Origin: Psilocybe azurescens
Taxonomy: Eukaryota > Basidiomycota > Agaricomycetes > Agaricales > Agrocybaceae
DNA: 64,000 nt
NCBI GenBank assembly: GCA_023853785.1
Contig: JAJIRX010000798.1
Location: 62,001 to 126,000, forward strand
Reading direction: 5' to 3'
Under the pieces are notes generated by a model, which saw nothing but the letters and a program-made list of their open reading frames with translations, did not search any database and was not told the origin of the DNA. A program made the position numbers and the translations under genes. Numbering within the stretch: position 1 is the first letter of the stretch; the number at the start of each line of letters is the position of its first letter. Below are positions 12,910 through 27,145 of the stretch, piece after piece.

Positions 12910-14811
12910 GGCACTATCGCGCAATTTTCTGTGAGCGTTGCGTGTCTGATAGATGTCTGCTGGGTACGATGAGCACTATCACCCCATATTAGTGCTCCTC
13001 TTTCCCATTAGCCATCCTTCCCGACATATACTTCTTTCTTGTTATGATTTTCCAGTGCGCTTGATTGCGGCTTCGCCTTTTTGATTAATTTGTATGCTTT
13101 CCTTCCCTTCCACGCCCGAAGTTGGCTTTTTCGTCTGGTTGTCCTCTATCGTGTATCCAATTATGCAATTTTTTGACGTTTGATATGATATTCCGGCATC
13201 ATGGATCATTGTTCTGTAGCTTGCTGTGTACTGTACCTTTGTTCAATGATAAAAGCTCGTTGTTGAACATCTTTGTGCTAAATTTGGACGGCAGTTATTC
13301 CGATGGCCCTTCATTAACCGATTTATCGCAGCTATCTGGACTGCACTATGGGTATTATCACCGAGGTGCAAATTCCTCAAAGCTGCCAGATTCGGACAAT
13401 ACCGGCACTTGCCAAGATATATGGTTATAGCTTCCGTGCCACCATTGTGTATCACTATTCGCAAATGAAACGTATCTCTCGCGATGGTGAAGACGTTCTC
13501 CACAGAGATGAGCTAAGGGCCAATTTATATAGCCTAGTTAAAGGAGTCCGTACATTCACTGAGGTCTGTATTTATCCCTTGCCAAGCATGATGGACTTTT
13601 TATACACTGCTTTGCTCACACACGCACACATCTACCGTACAGCAAGAAGCTGCACATATGGTTCCAGGGTTGTTTAAAATTCTCACCCATACTTAAAGCC
13701 TTTATAAATGCGATCAGCTGTCTATGAGAAAAACTTTTTACTGAACAGTGCAATGATATTGTTTCGAACGAATAACTGTGGCTATTGATAGAAGATAGAT
13801 TACCAAAGTTAGCCTTATTACGAGCAGTTCCGAATATGCGGTCAAAATATCACTGCTTGAACGACACGACCCCTTGAAACAAGAAAAGGTAAATGCGAGC
13901 AGCGAGCTAGACTATATCAAAATATGAGTCATTGACATCACAGAATCAGTCGATTTATCATCTCAGCTATGACGAATACTGTGATCGACGTGAGGCTTAA
14001 AGCACAATCCGTCGCTAATGATGGACAAATGATATCGTGATTAGCTAATAGTGCTGAGCAATTACTTGACGAAAAATGCGCTTCATGGGTAATAATAGTA
14101 TGGATAGATCGATACGACAAAAGCCAGCTCTCGCGCTGCGGGGTTATTATGCCTACTATAACATTGTTACCGAGCATGGGAGGAAGCGAAGAAGCAATTG
14201 GAGAGAATTATTCTTTTCTATTTTCGACGTAAGCTCTCGGACAATAACGTCATAACCATGTTGTGCACCCAGTATGGCTCTCTGTTGTACAGTGCTATTT
14301 CCCTACCCAAGCGCCCAGCGCTCAGCGTGGGAAATAGGCACAAACTCCGAATCCACAACCGAGCAACCAGCGAGACGCTCAATGCCGTTCCTTCGGCAGT
14401 TGCTCCGCTATTGTCGAAAAGCGGGGCCATGAATCCCGCTGGAACATCGATATGTAAGAAATGCACGGTTACGATATATGTGGGTCTGTGGCTGTCACTG
14501 TCAAAGGCGATCCCCTACTTGGGTCCCAATGATCCGGGGCAATGTTACAATAGGGGCACAGCCGTGTCGGGCATGTGGAGAGACTATGATATATATGATA
14601 TAACAATGCAATGCAGAATTGAATGCGATATATGTCTGTCTCTACTTTGCTTCTACCCATACTATTTATCACGCACCAATCAAACTATCTCCCTTCCAAG
14701 CTAGTTGCTAAGTGCCCCCGATCGACCAAGCCTGCTGTCCGAAGTAAGGTGACTCATCTTCATCAGCGTATTAGTATTGCTAATCATTACAGTAGATATA
14801 GACATACCAGG
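12910..14811. other. Intergenic, no gene seen
   Basis: About 1.9 kb with only short, domain-free frames on both strands (13.1-13.7 kb, 13.9-14.7 kb). The frame of the following gene is open upstream to 14623, but that part reads as low-quality sequence and includes a GTAAGG...TACAG stretch that could be a 5' intron. Confidence 0.45.
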
Positions 14812-15546
14812 ATGATAAGAGGACATCAAATCGAGAAGTCAGTGCGCTTCAGCCTTCAAGACCTTAGTCTTGACCTCGAAGAATCGGAGGAGAGCGACGG
14901 AGAAGGCGTTTCCACCCCGTTGCGATCACCACCGCCCGCTACGCCAACACCATCCCCGACATATTCAACATCGACACTGGAGTCGAGTTATGGTCCTATC
15001 ACACCTCCAAACCAACCATTGGCAATCCCGTCCGATCCAAAGGGCGTCTCTTATACAGGATCTTTGGAAAGTCAACACGCAGAAATACCGAAGCTTGCGC
15101 CAGTGCTCTCATCTGCATTCCATCTCCGGTGGGATATGAAGGAGAATCCAGCCGACATCGTCAAACTGATCCCCGATGACGGTAACGACCGAGCAGGAAC
15201 CATGCCGACGGGAGAACCTATACGACGAATAGTGGTGGTACACGATGCTCTTGAAGACTGGAAGTTGACAATCGTGAACTCAGATAGCAGTGAGCTTACT
15301 GTTCATCGAGTTCTGTTGTCAATCCATCAGCACCTAAAGACTTGGGTCAAAAAAGCTCACTTCCATGCCCTGAAGTCAGAAGCCCAAGAAGAAATCACCC
15401 GAAATTACAATGCGCGAGTAGGAGCAAGTGCAAAAGATCCGGGGTTGCAAAGAATTGACTACCTACCGGGAAGAGTATTTGTTGGCCTCAGCGCCAGGTG
15501 CGGAAGCGACGGACAGTGGGAGTTTGAGCTAATTACAGACATATAG
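14812..15546 (+). CDS. DUF6699-type protein, function unknown
   Basis: A 244-aa protein with a disordered Ser/Thr/Pro-rich N-terminal half (Thr-Pro and Ser-Pro repeats around residues 40-70) and a compact C-terminal domain. The domain has the pattern I recall for basidiomycete DUF6699: W-x-L-T-I-V near its start, then LTVHRVLLSIHQHL, a Tyr/Asn-Ala-Arg helix end, and R-I-D-Y-L-P-G-R-V-F-V-G-L before a Trp-containing last strand (WEFEL). No catalytic residues are apparent and the family has no assigned function. The start was set at 14812 because residues upstream look non-coding, although the frame stays open. No intron is needed. The assignment is from memory of the family pattern and would need a profile search. 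Confidence 0.65.
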   Translation: MIRGHQIEKSVRFSLQDLSLDLEESEESDGEGVSTPLRSPPPATPTPSPTYSTSTLESSYGPITPPNQPLAIPSDPKGVSYTGSLESQHAEIPKLAPVLSSAFHLRWDMKENPADIVKLIPDDGNDRAGTMPTGEPIRRIVVVHDALEDWKLTIVNSDSSELTVHRVLLSIHQHLKTWVKKAHFHALKSEAQEEITRNYNARVGASAKDPGLQRIDYLPGRVFVGLSARCGSDGQWEFELITDI

Positions 15547-16488
15547 ACGTCGTATACTACTCTTAAATTACATGTACCCGTGTATTGATTTTCTGATATG
15601 AGATTATTACCCACATTGACACCACGGAGGTAAAATATCATCTCAGCTCTACTGGCATTGGACGATTCACACTGCGGAATAAGTAGTGTACTATAGTCCA
15701 CTCTCGATCTTTTAAGTTGATTAAAACCGCCGCTCGAGGCACTTTTGCGACGCTTTTGAAAATAGTTCTGGAACACTTTTGAGCCCCCAAACCCGTTTCA
15801 AAACCTATCATAGGACCGGCCGAGTGCGCAGCAAACGCGTTAGGTTTACTTCATCAAGGATCGAGGCCGATTCATACTTTTGGCCAAAGCGTGTGGAAAA
15901 TGCAGGCCCGTGTTGTCAAACTAATGGAAGCGTGACCCTGGTGGACAATAATCATTCAGGTGAATCTCCCTCATTCCGATTCTGCCTATCTAACGTATCT
16001 ACTATGCCGCATCAGCTAATTAGGGTAATCAGTGCGATAACGCCTATAATAGTATTCACACCCCGGACTGGGTCGCCTTTCTGATATCCACTATATGCTT
16101 AATTTGTAGGATGATCATTATTTTATTTGCTCGTATCGTATTATTTGAAATCGTACCAAGAAGTGCCGAGTTAACCTCTTCACCGGCTTCTTTATACGCG
16201 TCAATAACCGGACACCATCGAGGGCGCTTATGCAAGGCAGGAGTACGGAAGCACCTAGAGTCGAAACAAATACAGCGGAGTCCAAATGGCGCAATCTCCT
16301 CATTCGAGGTGTCCGACATTCCTTAACAGAGAAAGCTGTCAGTGTTCACAATCTTGGGTGATATGTCTGGATATGCTGACCTCACACAGCGAACTTGCTA
16401 GTGACGTAGATTCCACTGAATGGCGCTTTACTGCAGATATAAAATATCAATATAGTACGACAAGAAAGTCCAGGAGAATATCACATAC
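15547..16488. other. Intergenic, no gene seen
   Basis: Just under 1 kb between the DUF6699 gene and a dehydrogenase relic. The short opposed frames at 15.8-16.3 kb carry no motif. Any missing 5' part of the relic should lie here, but no Gly-rich Rossmann motif was found. Confidence 0.45.
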
Positions 16489-16995
16489 CGCCACGGTTCC
16501 AGTTCTACAGCGAGGGAATGTGATAGCAATCACACGTGCACAATCCTTTGACTCTATCAGAGATCTCAGGAACCAGGGTGCTCATATCATGGAGCTCGAT
16601 GTTTCTGCGAGTTTGGACATGCTGAAGGAGCTCGCCGCGGAAGCCATCAGGGTTTATGGCCGCGTCGACATTGTTATGAACAATGCTAGTATGTGTTCTA
16701 TAATTTCTTTTAGAGTTCGGTGGTGCATACCGCTCGATTTCATGTAGGATATGTCATGTCTAGGAGCCTTGAGGTAAGCGTCATTTCCTCTGAACAAACT
16801 TTAGGCAAAGATATTGAACACCTCCGCAGGCACGCGGATATGTTAGCCCGGTTTAAGTAAGTTACTTACTGACATTACATTGTGTATTTCAGACGATGAC
16901 ATTTATCCGTATAAACTCAACGTGTCTCGCGCGTTTTTGTCGTACATGCGTGAACGAAAGACAGGGACGATTTCGTTCATTGGATCCTGTTATGG
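16489..16995 (+). pseudogene. Short-chain dehydrogenase/reductase relic
   Basis: Broken classical SDR. Recognisable blocks, in order, are an end-of-first-helix and second-strand segment (LQRGNVIAITR), GAHIMELDVSASLDMLKELA (the D-V site), VDIVMNNA (the NNAG-type motif) at about 16.66-16.69 kb, and, after one or two introns, LNVSRAFLSYMRERKTGTIS with FIGS at about 16.91-16.99 kb. Missing or unreadable are the N-terminal TGxxxGxG cofactor loop and the YxxxK catalytic pair expected just downstream. The piece between 16.75 and 16.90 kb cannot be joined in one frame (E-Q-T-L-G-K-D-I-E-H then TAA). An inactive decayed copy is the best reading; a badly sequenced real gene is the alternative. Confidence 0.7.
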
Positions 16996-17553
16996 GTGAG
17001 CTCACGTCCGATATCAGAGCAGTGTAGCGAGTCAGTCTGGCTTCAACCTCAGGAGTTGTTGTACTCTGGTACATACGAGCATCCTGTGATGGACCACACA
17101 AGAGGCGTAGGAGACATTCTTCAATGAAAATGCTGTTCCAATGATACGTCTCACATCCCATAACGAAGTTTCCAATCTCTTGGCTTTGAGGCTCCAATTA
17201 TGGATATCAACAGATAAGTTTCATCGGACAATTAAAAGGTCAGTATCGGGGAGATTGAAGGCCTCTAGATAGTACAAAGTACCATATTGTGAATTACCTT
17301 TCCATCTTTGGAACGGGTTCAATCGTGGCATTTCAGGATTTATGTGCCTTTGTATCACGTTGATGACTTGTTACAAATGTCATAGCTCAACTGATGTGGT
17401 TATTTCCATAATAATTATCAATATGTTTAGGTGAATACACAGGCAAATTGCTACTAGTACTAATAGTAATAAGAGACACATGTGCTGCATAAAATGGAAT
17501 AAATCAGATGATGGATGTACTGCGAGAAAAGTCAATGGACATACCCTGCGAGT

Positions 17554-17987
17554 TCATCCGATCACAATGTTTGCTTTCAGGTTGTTGCCGGTCGCAACAG
17601 TGTAGCTGACATTGACAGTCCTCCCGTTCTTAGCCGTAGCACTGCAAGCAGCGAGTTGCTTCTGGCGCTGAGCGGATTGTGCACTGTTCGCAGCGTAGTA
17701 GAGCGGCTGGAGAGTGGTAGCAGTCTGGGTGGTCGGGATGTCGGTAACGATGTCGCACCACCTGGCATAGTTGTGCACCCCAGTACAACCGCAAAGTTCT
17801 CGCCGGAGTCGGAGGTGAAACGCACAATCCCGGAAGTGCCACTACCGCCCATGGTCAGCGTGGTCTCCCCAGCAGAGTCGGGGGTCCAGGTGCCGCCGTT
17901 GGCATTGTTCCAGATGGTCTTCTCGACGGGTCTGAAGAACGTGTTGGTGTTGGTTTGGTAGGTGCTGGTTGCAATCGAGTAGCTCAT
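17554..17987 (-). CDS. Fungal fruit-body lectin (Agaricus bisporus / Xerocomus lectin family), frame broken by one base
   Basis: Small cytoplasmic carbohydrate-binding protein of the FB_lectin family, about 144 aa as usual for the family; members bind the Thomsen-Friedenreich disaccharide and are thought to act in defence against animals feeding on the fruit body. Start at 17987; diagnostic text is FFRPVEKTIWNNANGGTW, LTMGGSGTSG and, in the next frame, HNYARWCDIVTD and the C-terminal GNNLKANIVIG. The frame changes once at the 4-C run 17778-17781 (GGGG in the gene), which would read through with one more base; both halves are otherwise clean, so a sequencing contraction is more likely than a dead gene. 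A 51-nt intron (17989-18039) lies in the 5' leader one base before the ATG. TATA box at 18127-18134. Confidence 0.9.
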
Positions 17988-18126
17988 TCTATAATAATGT
18001 TAGGTGAGGCCAATGCTGGTGCAGTAAAAATAATCTTACTTCACTTGTGAAGTTGGCAGGTGTAGTGAACGAGTTGTTCTGAAAGCGACGATTAAGGCCT
18101 GAAGAAATTCTGTTGCGGTCCTAGGG

Positions 18127-18134
18127 CTTTTATA
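18127..18134 (-). promoter_or_regulatory. TATA box of lectin gene
   Basis: TATAAAAG on the minus strand, about 140 nt upstream of the lectin ATG, or about 90 nt once the leader intron is removed. This is a normal distance for a strongly expressed basidiomycete gene. Confidence 0.6.
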
Positions 18135-20412
18135 CTAGAGGGAGGGGTTGCTTTCACGTTGGTGTTTTGTCTGCCGAATAATGAAAGCCTCGTAATCAGT
18201 ATGCTTCAGTGGAAAGTCAAGCGAACAAGATAAATAATGAATGAGGTAACATTCCAGTCTAGAAGAACCGACTAGCAATAAAGTTAAAGACCTAACAAAC
18301 TCATAAGCCATAGTCGGTAATGTCAATTGTACTCAGTCGATGCCGCACACAGCTCGTAAACATTTGCCAAATATACAAGTAGATAATCTATAGGCGACAT
18401 ACTTAAAATCGGGCTCAGCATACTGAACTTATGTGGTACAAAGCACTCGAACCATATGTAGAGAACTTTGCTGAATATTCTCTCTCTAACTCGGCTGAAC
18501 ATTCATTTCGGGTACGTACATCTTGAACTTCGCATACAACAACTGCGAGCAATTTCGGGGACTAGCAAGACATCTTGAATGTAAGCTAGAATGGCGGACT
18601 TGTCTATTTCGGGTCACCTCGCTAGTGCTACGTAGATCCGGTAATAGAAGTTTCATTAACGTATCCGGGCTCGGGATTTAGCTCGGAAAGAATAAACGAC
18701 TAGATATTTTTGTGCAAGCGCCCATGTCAATTGTATGTCAGAATCGTGTGATATTTTGCACAATTTATTTCAGCCTACTGAGCCAAGTGGACGCTTAATT
18801 AACTAATTTGCTTACTAACAGGTAGTGTAAACAGCGAATTGGGACCGGCACGAAAGCTGCTCCATAAGCAGTGGTTATGTACAAGTAATTTAGATGCGAA
18901 GTCAATAATCGGTCTTACATTCCTGTATTTGTCTTGTGTCATACAGTGTTATGTGAAAGATGCTCTTCTTTTGAATACCTGGTGTCCATGTCGCGTTCCG
19001 AGTTATTCGATATAACCATCGGAACGACGGGTCGAGTCATGCTGACTGTCAAATAAACGTCCCGTCATTGTGGTAAAATAGTCGTTCATTGGCATCAGAA
19101 TCGTTGACAGCTTCGATTCAGAAATACGCCATTAACTAATAATGATACACCCACAAGTTCGCGTCCGGAGTATGTGAAATCGGTCAAGAATAAACTCAAA
19201 GTAACCACCCTACTATCCCTTTCCAGGAGTTTGAAAATCTCATTTTTCTCCTCCAGTTCTTGCTTTATCTACACAAAATTTTGCACATGCACACAGATGG
19301 ACTATCCCATTAAGAATATGTAAAAAAAATTGAGCTTCGAGGCTGTTGTATGGTAGAACTGAGAAATGCCAATTTTGATTACAGTAAATAGGTCAAAGTA
19401 ACAAGATGTTGCCCCTGATCTGGGTAGATCGGGCAATCCGTTTACCCCAAATTCTGGAGGAACATTTCTATATAGCAGGCCATTAATCATCCAAATTCTG
19501 GACTTTTGGATATATTTCTTGGAATGCAAAGTTAGAAACAGCATTTCTGTGTTCACCAAGAGTGACCGACGTGACGATTTTTAAGGCTCTGCCTCTTGTG
19601 CTAGCCACATTTGCCTACTCTGCTGTAACTGCCACTAGGGCGGAACATGAACATTTTGATGTGACTTTCCGTTACAATCGTTTCAATCTCCTGGAATTTT
19701 CGATTTGCGTGCGCCGAAAATGCTCCGCTCTCATCTCTCGTTGACTTTTTCAAATATTAATTTGATATTCGAATAGAGGGCACAATCCTACATCTTTTGG
19801 CCAAGTTTGAGGACGAGAGAGTCAGTGGTCGTGTAAGAATATGTCAAATACATAAAAAGCTTCAAACTCCTGGAAGGGGATAGTATGGACCCCCTAAGCA
19901 ATGGTTGCGAGGAACCCGAAAAGACGTGAGGTGATCAGCTAACCTCAGAGCAACATTCGCGATGCCTCAGAATCTCTGAGTCTTCTCCACCATGCTCCAA
20001 TCTAGTCATTCTTGAGCCACGGGAACTCAACGAACATACTTTGAGGTATTAATACACTCCTACAGTTTGCCTACGTCTATAAACATGTCCCTTTGCTTCA
20101 AGAGCGAGCTGCGAAAGAGATGTATGAAACTCCAAATCTTCTTTGTCGCAGATTTGCAGGTAGAACGGATCCTTTTAAGTTTTATAGATAATATCCTTGA
20201 TCAATCTTTGATATCACAAATGTATAAACCTTATATCTTCGCTTGTAAGTAGGGGGTGGCAGTCGAACTTGTCATAATCCATACCTGGGATGACCAATAC
20301 ACGTGTACACCCCATAGGTTTGAGCCGCTACCAAACTGAAATTTACATCAAAATTGGCCCCTCATAACCCTTAGGCTGGGCCATCCACTGAGTGGGTATG
20401 GGTTGCGAAAAG
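18135..20412. other. Gene desert, 2.3 kb
   Basis: AT-rich DNA with only short unrelated frames (18.1-18.3, 19.3-19.7 and 20.07-20.25 kb). No domain, repeat unit or RNA gene was recognised. Confidence 0.5.
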
Positions 20413-20560
20413 TTTTTTTTTTTTTTTTTTTTTGAATCCGTTTATTATCGTGCAAAAGCAGACGAGGTGCTAAGACGCACGGGAATAGGGGTACACCACT
20501 TTACGCTATAGTATTTACTGGGGCTCGAAAAGTCGAGGGCGGCAAACCTGTGCATATAAG
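20413..20560 (-). mobile_element. Candidate 3' end of a retroposed (poly-A) element
   Basis: A run of 21 T (20413-20433) is, on the minus strand, a poly-A tail preceded 9 nt upstream by AATAAA (within ACGATAATAAACGGATTC). This is the layout of a polyadenylated transcript copied back into DNA, as for LINE-type or processed copies. The body to its right (minus-strand upstream) has no readable protein and no target-site duplication was found, so family and full extent are unknown. Confidence 0.4.
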
Positions 20561-20668
20561 GGTCCGTTTGGAAGGTGTAGGGAGGTGTAAAGTAGGGTTC
20601 ATTATGAGCTGGAGAGTTATGACAGGTTCAACTGTAATACTACTACACCATCTCATAATTTTAAAACG

Positions 20669-20899
20669 TGTTGGAATAGGCCAATCTGGCCTGCGCTAAC
20701 AGATCGAGTCTGGAATGCTCGGAGGGCTCGTCGAGTGGCCGCGCAGTATAGCGTTGCGGGCAAAGGTGTTGTCCCTCTAGCTACGAAAGCGCGCTAGCAC
20801 ACAAACCGTGTACAGCCGCTGATACGATCTACAGTAATAGAATCTAATCTAATCCGCGCTCGGGCAGCTCGGCCCAGATGGCCAGAACCTACTACTACA
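20669..20899. mobile_element. Candidate solo LTR (~231 bp)
   Basis: A GC-rich block in AT-rich surroundings begins TGTTGGAATAGGCC and ends GGCCAGAACCTACTACTACA, i.e. TG...CA with roughly inverted ends (the end read backwards is TGTAGTAGTAGGTTCTGGCC). Size and ends fit a Copia-type LTR. No 5-bp target duplication flanks it (AAACG / GTGTG) and no internal retroelement genes adjoin it, so the call rests on the termini alone. Confidence 0.35.
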
Positions 20900-20990
20900 G
20901 TGTGCATGAGTAACGGCGAATCGATGGTCCCACGGCAAACAGCAACTGACGTGAATCAGTCGATCCCTCCTCAACAGTGTACGATACACA

Positions 20991-22337
20991 ATGAGTTCCA
21001 TTTTACCGTACCCTCATATATGCTTGACATGCGGTACACATTTTGCCAACCTACCACTACTGAGCTTCCATTGCTCCTATGTTCAGGGCCACGTCCCAAA
21101 TCCATTCTATTGCGTACCCTGCGGACTGTCGTTCCCCGACAATTCAATGCTGCTTGTGGTATGATTTAGCCTGCTCTCTCTGAATTTCTAACCATGTATC
21201 ATCCTCTCTAGCATTCTTTTTCAAATGAACACCGTCTAATTATGCAAATGAACCTTTTGACTCTAACCCAATGGAAGGCTATTACATACGCTAGTAACAC
21301 AGTCTTCAAACAACAAGGCGCTCGAGAAGATTCTCACTCATATGCAGGCTCTCAGATGGATGAAAAGGATATCGCACATCCACACGAAGATTTCAGAAGC
21401 ACCACTGTGGAGCCTATGATCTACACCTGCGTCAAATGTTCGAAGGCGTTCAAAACAGCGGGCGCACTCTTTCAGGTACGCCGCACCATTTATACATCAC
21501 TACCAATCTGTCACCAACCCAATTACGTTTCCCTCCCGTTAGCATAGAATGGCACCTCTATCTCATGTGGAGCCCATCGTCCCCTGCCCACATAACGGTT
21601 GTGAATGTAAATTCAAAGCAGTTTCTTGCATTGCCCACCACATGGAATCCGGAAGTCACGGACATACCCGCCACGACGTCACGGACATCATTCATAAACT
21701 AGACAAAAATGGTACCATAAGTATCCATCGACGCATCGGCGATTCGCCCACGAACGGTAAAAAGGAAACGTACACATATTCTGCCACGGAGGAGACATTC
21801 AACGGCAGAGGCTATAAATGTCCCCTCTGCGACAGAGTATGCAAGACGCTGAACTCACTAAATGCCCATCTCAACTCTGCAGCGCATGATAAGATGGAGT
21901 TTAAGTGCTGGAAGTGTCAACGCCTTTTCAAGCTCGTTTCTGCATTGGCGCAGCATCTGGAGGCATGCAAGTGCGACACCGACACCGCCCGTAGGCTGGA
22001 TGACCACATATCTCGTCTGGTCAACGAGGGTGCTGTCACGGTTGGTAGCGCGGACAACAATACCCCTACTGCCAGCAGCGTTGAACGCCACATATCTCGT
22101 CTGGTTAACAAAAATTCGCTTCCAAAACGGAAAATACAGTCTGAGGATTTCTGCCAATCGACGCGGTGGAAGGTATGTGTCGTCTCATGGAGGCCTGGTT
22201 ATCTAGATCTGATCACCCTTAGTAGGGAGTGTAATACTTGTCAGCTATGCCGCTTTTGGAGTAGCGGAATAGATGACAAGGATTCCAATTTTACAAGGCG
22301 GATGATGTCTTCAGAAGGCCCGAATATTGAAAATTGA
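20991..22337 (+). CDS. C2H2 zinc-finger protein
   Basis: Nuclear or nucleic-acid-binding protein of about 408 aa. Exons are 20991-21158, 21212-21475 and 21543-22337; both introns fall in phase and the second restores a finger across the junction (CVKCSKAF...LFQ|HRM). Cys/His pairs are visible at about residues 10-50 (CLTC, CVPC), 120-150, 160-180 (C-P-H-N-G-C), 230-255 (CPLCDRVCKTLNSLNAHLNS) and 258-280 (CWKCQRLFKLVSALAQHLEA). Downstream is a duplicated HISRLVN segment (22.00 and 22.09 kb). A possible last intron starting at 22173 (GTATGT) would alter the C-terminus after W-K. Several fingers have irregular spacing, as is common in this Agaricomycete family; DNA target unknown. The 3' end faces the 3' end of the next gene. 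Confidence 0.82.
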
Positions 22338-22555
22338 ATCAGTAAGCGTCTACGGTTCTCTGTATTTGTAACCCTAACTTCCAATCAATGTTTGGATCAT
22401 CGTTAATTCTGAGGTGCCGTCGCCTATATATTGTGTAAATATATACAACTCAGATATTCGACTTGATTCGGTGTTTCCTTTCAAACGTTCTTGAGATCCG
22501 CTCCAAACCTTGTTCTGCTCTTCACAACGCCCAATGAGGCCCCATCGTCTCAAAT

Positions 22556-23855
22556 TTATGTGGACAAGAAAGACACCACTGCATCGTAATATCTAACCAC
22601 AAATCAACGTCAGTAATATCTCACTAACAACGGAGCTCTGAATGAAACCAGATCTACAGTTTTACTCACTTTTCCGGGGCCTCATACATAGCGACATGGG
22701 AACAACCAGGTATATCGACCCATTTAATCTTCGGGATCTCCGTGACGAACGGTGTGTAGGCAATAGGCTGTATCTCATCCTGCGGTGAAGTAAGAAGCAA
22801 CGTGGGCACTGAGATTTTGTGCAGAACGTCAACGATAGACCAGTCCTTTAGGTTGCCGTTGAATTGAAATTCAAGCGTCCCCCATCTACAACAAATTGGA
22901 ATTGTGGAAGTCAGAACAGTGCAACCCCCAGCTTAGTACTTACAATGCAAGATAGACGGTCTGATCCTTCTTATACTCCTCGAACGATTCAGCGAGGTGT
23001 TCAGGCCACGGATCCAAGTCGCATAGATGCTTCTTCTGAAAGACCTGCACCGCATCCTGGTATTCCACATTCTCTAGCGTCCCCGCTTCCTCGTTCTTCC
23101 GCACAATCTCAGCAACTCCACCTGGCAGCTTATCCAAAAGGTCGTTAAACCCTTTCATCATTGCGTCAGCGGATGCCGGGGAGTTTGCAATTATCAGATT
23201 CTTGAGGCCCGGCGGTTGTCTCCTCGCCGCGAATTCCCCAGCCAACATTCCTGTCCATCATCCACACGCGAAGTATCATAATCAGCTCTCTCCTAAAATG
23301 TAATCGTCCATAGTCATGTGCGGCAACTATGCTCACCTCCCCAGGAATGACCCAGCAGATCAAAATCCTCCTGAACTCCAAGATGCCGCAGCAGATTCTC
23401 TAACTCGTCCATGAAGAGTCCGGGATTCCAAAACTCCTTCGGCGCATCTTGAATATGCGAAGACTTGCCATTCCCAATCTGATCGTACAGAATCACCGGA
23501 ATACTACAGCAAGTGCGCAAGTGCAAACGATTCAGATTCGGATGCCGAGTAACTTGCAGTACCGTTTTGAATGGAAAATTGGATTGGAAAGACTCACCCA
23601 GCTCGGGAATACAGCTCTTTGTTAGGACTTCATTCAAATTGAAATCAGACGCGTATCATGTCAGTCAGATATGCCAGCAAAACAAGACATAACGTACATC
23701 AAATAATGGTGTGAGAACCCAGGTCCTCCATGCACTCCAACCAAAGGCCTTCTTGACGCCGATTTCAAATCTCCATACACAACATAATACGTCTGATAAG
23801 TCTTCCCATCGACTGAAAAGTCGGCTGATCCAGTAGTGGCCGTAATTTCCGTCAT
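22556..23855 (-). CDS. Proline iminopeptidase-type alpha/beta hydrolase (family S33)
   Basis: Serine hydrolase of about 304 aa that removes N-terminal proline or related residues, or acts as an amidase in fungal relatives. Six exons: 23698-23855, 23598-23627, 23337-23503, 22944-23250, 22670-22885 and 22556-22592. Splicing gives one clean frame; exon 2 is only 30 nt. Family signatures are HGGPG (oxyanion hole, residues ~42-46), DQIGNGKS, the nucleophile elbow GHSWGG (Ser116), Asp257 in SPQDE and His284 in GCSHV, i.e. a complete triad in the right order, plus the WNPGLFMDELENLL cap-entry segment. It is predicted cytosolic, with no signal peptide. It is convergent with the zinc-finger gene, 218 nt apart, and everything seen says it is functional. 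Confidence 0.9.
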
Positions 23856-24520
23856 GACTAGTCACCGGCGTCCGAGTCTGCGTCGTCAAATAATACTATC
23901 GATAGAAAGTGAGAGAAAGCGCCTGGAGAGATAAAATTCCGGCTCTCAGGCTGGCGTCCTTTAAAAGATGGCCATTAGACCTATTATAGCATATACAGCG
24001 TGGTGGGATGCAGACGATTTGGTCCAGCCTCCCTGAGAGAGTTGGATTATTAATGTAAGGTACAAAAATAAACCTCAGTGCCCAAACGTACTCGTCTTTC
24101 ACTGTTTCATTCCAGTATCCAAAATGCCAACTATATACCTCACGATCACACGACCAATTGGCCTTGAATATGGATCGCGCCATGTCGAGTGATAAGCTCT
24201 CCCGAAGGACGACACAACAAACTCGATACAGCTTTGATTACTTCTGCTCAACGTCAACAAAAAAAAAAAGATAACAAAAATACAAAAGGAATGTAATAGA
24301 TAGGAGGCTTTTCATCTTTCGAGTCCACGTATCCTGCACGCAACTTCACCTGAACAGTACCACTCCTGAAATAAAATTAAAGAAAATATCAAAAAGACTG
24401 TACACGGAACGGCGAAGGAAAGACTAGAAAACACACCCTCAATGCACCTCGAATCGCAGGCCTACTAATGTCATCTCAACTCTACACACACACCCAAACC
24501 CTTTTTAAGACCTCCCGATT
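23856..24520. other. Intergenic, no gene seen
   Basis: 665 bp between the start of the peptidase gene and the stop of the acetyl-CoA hydrolase gene, on the same strand. It probably holds the terminator of the latter and the promoter of the former. The 95-codon minus frame at 23.9-24.2 kb shows no motif. Confidence 0.5.

Positions 24521-27145
<2,625 letters not shown>

Noticed and set aside
4743..16995. Secondary-metabolite cluster around the HMG-CoA reductase
   Set aside because: No terpene synthase, P450, polyketide or peptide synthetase gene lies within reach; neighbours are unrelated, and the only oxidoreductase is a dead SDR 10 kb away.
20413..20433. T-run as a transcription terminator
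   Set aside because: No RNA polymerase III gene upstream; with AATAAA on the other strand a poly-A tail is the better reading.
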